From NCBI RefSeq assembly GCF_028389875.1, contig NC_084673.1, positions 18,947,501 through 19,011,500 on the forward strand: a stretch of 64,000 nucleotides of DNA, given 5' to 3'. Positions 60,251 to 64,000 of the stretch are shown here, one piece after another. A model generated the notes under the pieces. It worked only from the letters and a program-made list of their open reading frames with translations, was not told the DNA's origin and ran no database searches. The translations under genes and the position numbers were made by a program. Each line of letters begins with the position of its first letter. Positions within the stretch are counted from its first letter, which is position 1. This DNA comes from Rhea pennata (lineage: Eukaryota; Chordata; Aves; Rheiformes; Rheidae).

Positions 60251-63200
60251 CTCACGCTCGTCCCGCAGCGTACCTGCGGGTGCGCGGGCAGGAGCACGCT
60301 GCAGAAGTGACCGCGGTGTCCAGCGAGGCTCCCCGATTTCTTCAAAACTAACGGTCGTGTTTATCCAGCTTATAAGCTGAATTAAGCAGCACGTAATAAT
60401 CTTACTGACTGTTGAAAAAGAAAAAGCAGAATTATGTCAATTCCTGCACTGACGTAACATCAGAATTATGTTTTGGTCAGTCTCTGCTACAAGCAAGCTC
60501 TTTGCATGCAGTCTTGATTGCTGCTGTACGTAGTTTTACCAGGAAGCAGGGATCGTCTTTTGGGTGTCTGGAGGTGTTTTCTTCTTGCAGCACAAATGCT
60601 GCATTAAATCGCTGAAGGTTAACTTTCCCCTTGATGCGCACGGGCTGGTTTAAAGCAGAAGGGTTTAGGCGCGTGCATGGGCACACCCCGTGTGCATCGA
60701 AGGACCTGGCTCCTCTTGGTTTCATGTTACGCTGTCTGATGCCTACCCTGAACGTTGTGTTTGTCTTGCTCCTTTACTCCTGAGTTTTCTTAGGTTTTGA
60801 AAATCCATTTTTGCAAGATCTTTCTTGACCTCTTTACCTGAACTGTCTGGACTGATCAGGTTTGGCACCTCTTACAGAGAGCAAGCTGGTGTGTGACTTA
60901 CATTGCGTTGTTACTCAGCAAGCACCGGCCATGGTCATGAGCAAATGGGTACATTACGCGTGTTTTCAATGCTTCCAAATGTTTGTATTCTTTAAGATTC
61001 TTCAGCAAGCATTAGATACTTGAAGGACGAGGTTTGGGAAATCTTACTGAGAGGTAAAGCCGTTACTGCCAGCGTCTAACTTATCGCTCCGTTACGGAGA
61101 GTAGTGTAGCGCTGCCCGAGAGGAAAGGCTGCCTGCAGCCTCAGCTGCCCTGGGCCCCTTGGTGGAGCAGCGCTGGTGGCTTGTGCCCGCTCTGCAGCGG
61201 AGGTGCTGGCCCTGGCAGGGAGCAGGAGATAAAAACGTAAGGGGCCTCCGCAAACACTCGGAGGGCGTTTGTCAGACCCAGCCCCTTCCTGCTGGAGCTG
61301 CTGGTGGCACCATGTTTGATTCCAGGTTGTTCCTTTTGACACTTCTGTCTGAAGTTTCTCGCAGGCGGTGCCACGCCACCCGGAAGAGTCCTGGGGGTAG
61401 GAGCTTAGCTCTCTGCTTCTGTTTTAATTCTTCATAACCTTATGTCTGGATTTAAAACTTGTGAGAGCTTCTTAATTATTATTCTTGATTTGAGTGATGT
61501 TCTAATCAAATAGATCTGCAGAAGAGATCCTTTGTGCTGGTTTTAGAGTACCTGGTAACAGTAAGCTGATTTTAGGTGTTGTAGATATTAAAATAGACTT
61601 TTTATTCAAAATAAGTATGTGCTAAGAAATTTTCAAGGATACTCTGCACTAGAAAGTAGAGATAGTATTAAAAAAAACACTTTGAAACACTAATACGTTA
61701 TTTCTTTAGAAATTTTTTTTTTAGAAATCCAAAACACTTAAGAAAATTATATGTCACTGTGCTGATTAGGAATTACTGATTACTACTTTGGTTCCCACTA
61801 CCATGTGCTATGTGGGTGTTCTTACTCTGAGTTTTGTTTTCTTGAACTATCTTGATTCAGCAGATGCTCTTCAAAGAGTTTATGACGATGCCTTGTCGTA
61901 GGCTTTGGTAAAGCTAAAGCTGTCCTGTGTATTCTTGTCTCCCTCTGGATTTCAAGTGACGTTAAACACTGACAAAGCGTTTCACTGGATTTTAAAGAAC
62001 AGACCTTCAGCTCTATTTTCCTTTGAGCTGTGGTCCAGATGTTTCCAAAGAAAATGCCTTGCTTATCCTGCTTTCCGTAGCATGCACGGGACTTGGAGGA
62101 CAGGAGGTGCGAGCTGAAAAGGTGTTCCTGTGTCGTGTGCCCTGCGCGTGCCCGTAGGTGACGACAGCTCTCTGCAGAAGCACTGTGTGTGCCTGCGGCT
62201 CCTTGTCTGGGCCGTCACCCCAAAGGTGAACATAGGGCTGCGTGGGTACATGCTGTCGTACTGTATTTCACAGCTTTTAGAGAGATTTTATGTGACTTTG
62301 CTTGACGTTTGTAAAGTCTGAGTTATGTCTGAGTATCCAAAAATGGTGTTTTGCCAGTGAGTTTTATTTGTAAGAAGATAAAGAGGCGTTTTGGCAGGTC
62401 CTAGCGGTACTCATAAGGTATTTTTGCAGCTGAGATGCTCTGTGACATACTGTGAAGCAGAGATGGCCAGACAAGATGTGGCAGTAGCAGCGGTAGCCAG
62501 CTGTGTTACAAATCTGTTGTGCTCTAGCTCAGAGCAGTGGCTGTATCTCAGCCGTGCCAGAAGTCCGGTACGCAGGGCTTGGCGGTTGCAGCTGGGAAAC
62601 CTGAGTGATAAACCGAAGCCTTCCTTGGCTGGGTGTTAGGAGAGGATCACCAGGATACAGAGGACCTGGAGCCACTTCTGTCCCCTGAAGGGGTTTGAAC
62701 CTTTTATTTTTATTTTTTTTTTTTTTTTGGCAAGATCCATCTACTCACATCTTCATTTGAGGGGACTCGCACTCCCTTTTTGGGTGCATCTTGCACAGAC
62801 AAGCTCTACCTCGTGCAGAGATGGGATGCCGGGCTGGGTGTGGAGTGAGTAATTGTCCACCAGGTTACCTACTGCTTTTGCTTTCTGTCTTAGGTGATTT
62901 ATATAAGCAGAATAGCTCCACAGGAGATTTCATTTCACCACACGCTGCAACGTTGCTTTTGCAGTACTTGCCTGAATCTAACCTTCAGTTTTTCAGTTAA
63001 CGCTTCACTACAGGCTCCATCAGGAGGCAAAAATGTTTCTTGTTTTGTTCTTGGTGAGGTAGCTTGAGGCTTTCCTTAAGCAATTAGTCTGAAATAAAAA
63101 CTCATGAGCTCTCTCTCGCTGTCATACTGCCTAGACCATGATGCCTGCTGATGTCTGTTATGGCGTTCATATATCTATTTCAGGTTTGGCTTATAGATAA

Positions 63201-64000
63201 AGATGGGTGACTTCCTACCAGATTGGATCACTGCATAGTAAGTTTTTCTTAGCCAAGGAAGATTATGGGTCAAATTATGAGGGAAAACAACTATAAGTTT
63301 AAATGTATTTACTTATTTTACTAACGTATTACAGTCTTTTTCCTTATGCAAAACTACTGGAATGGAAATACGTAGGCATAAAGCGATGAACTGAAAAGGC
63401 CTGTGATTGACTTTTATCAGATTTTACAGAACTGTGGTATCTAAATTCAAAGCACTTCTTTAGTCTTAATTCTCCAGAGTTCAGAGATTTCAACAAGCAA
63501 GAGAGTTTGTCTGGACAACCAACGAAAGAATTACTGCAGCAGACTCGGGCAGTGATCTTGAGTTCTGACAGAGTAAATGCTGTCAAGGCCAGAGACTTGT
63601 GACTGATCCCTAGCCAGACAGGTCTAACTAGATGGAGAGTGTCGACCCCAGGCAGATGAACTGTTTTGTGCAAATCTGAAGTCAGCTTTCTCGCCTGGTC
63701 AGGCCCGTGCTCTTTGACTACAATTCCAGTTGATGGTAGGACTGACTCGAACTGTTCTTAAGATTTTTGATTGCTTTCTGCTGACTGTAGAAGGAATATA
63801 TTTACTAGCATACAGCTAGCCTGGGGAGATGCCACCTTCCTCCTCACCTTTACCTCTCTTTATCTCTGCCATAGCTTATGCTTGATCAGGGCATGGTTTT
63901 TTGTTTTTTGGGTTTTTTGTTGTTTTGGTTTTTTTTGTTTGTTTTTCCATTAGTCTATCCTAAATAGCTCATAATCTGATTAACAAAAAAAAGCATTATC
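59879..64000. other. VBP1 intron 1 (partial)
   Basis: I searched for exon 2 (EDVDSF...-type reading after an AG) and did not see it. The stretch holds T-rich homopolymers at about 62712-62728 and 63897-63946 and several short ORFs without signatures. No transposon was recognised. Confidence 0.75.

Noticed and set aside
1-64000. CRISPR arrays, operons, prokaryotic promoters or phage genes
   Set aside because: The window is clearly vertebrate genomic DNA with spliced genes; no spaced direct-repeat array or bacterial gene organisation is present.

Overview
The window is vertebrate nuclear DNA, most likely from a bird and probably a songbird (passerine). The evidence is spliced genes with GT/AG introns, two CpG-island promoters, one CR1 LINE 3' fragment, and a short retroposon with a tRNA-Ile-derived head joined to a CR1-type tail. 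That last architecture is known to me from passerine SINEs of the TguSINE1 type. No prokaryotic, viral or plasmid gene was recognised.

Three protein genes lie in tandem on the + strand. (1) The last three coding exons of GAB3 (1540-1642, 2908-3021, 4035-4151), a docking adaptor of the Gab family. (2) A complete 22-exon, 687-codon gene of the CALM/AP180 clathrin-assembly family (25929-54406). (3) The first coding exon of VBP1, prefoldin subunit 3 (59783-59878), whose remaining exons lie beyond the right edge.

Layout: 1-4.15 kb is the GAB3 3' end. From 4.15 to 25.4 kb is mostly AT-rich intergenic DNA with microsatellites, plus an isolated CpG-rich block at about 10.4-11.4 kb with good splice-donor sites but no gene I can assign. 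From 25.4 to 26.15 kb is the CpG-island promoter of the clathrin-assembly gene, with tandem GC boxes, a YY1-type motif and a minimal start-stop uORF. From 26 to 54.4 kb is the gene body. From 54.4 to about 58.6 kb is its likely 3' UTR and spacer. From 59.36 to 60.25 kb is the VBP1 CpG island, then VBP1 intron 1.

The most notable result is the middle gene. All 22 exon junctions keep one reading frame, so it is intact. It differs from canonical PICALM at many ANTH-domain positions and diverges strongly in its C-terminal half. It sits between GAB3 and VBP1, both of which map to Xq28 in human, whereas human PICALM is on chromosome 11 near EED. I infer a PICALM paralogue (a third CALM/AP180 member besides PICALM and SNAP91) that mammals appear to lack at this locus. 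All comparisons with human proteins and maps are from memory and were not searched.
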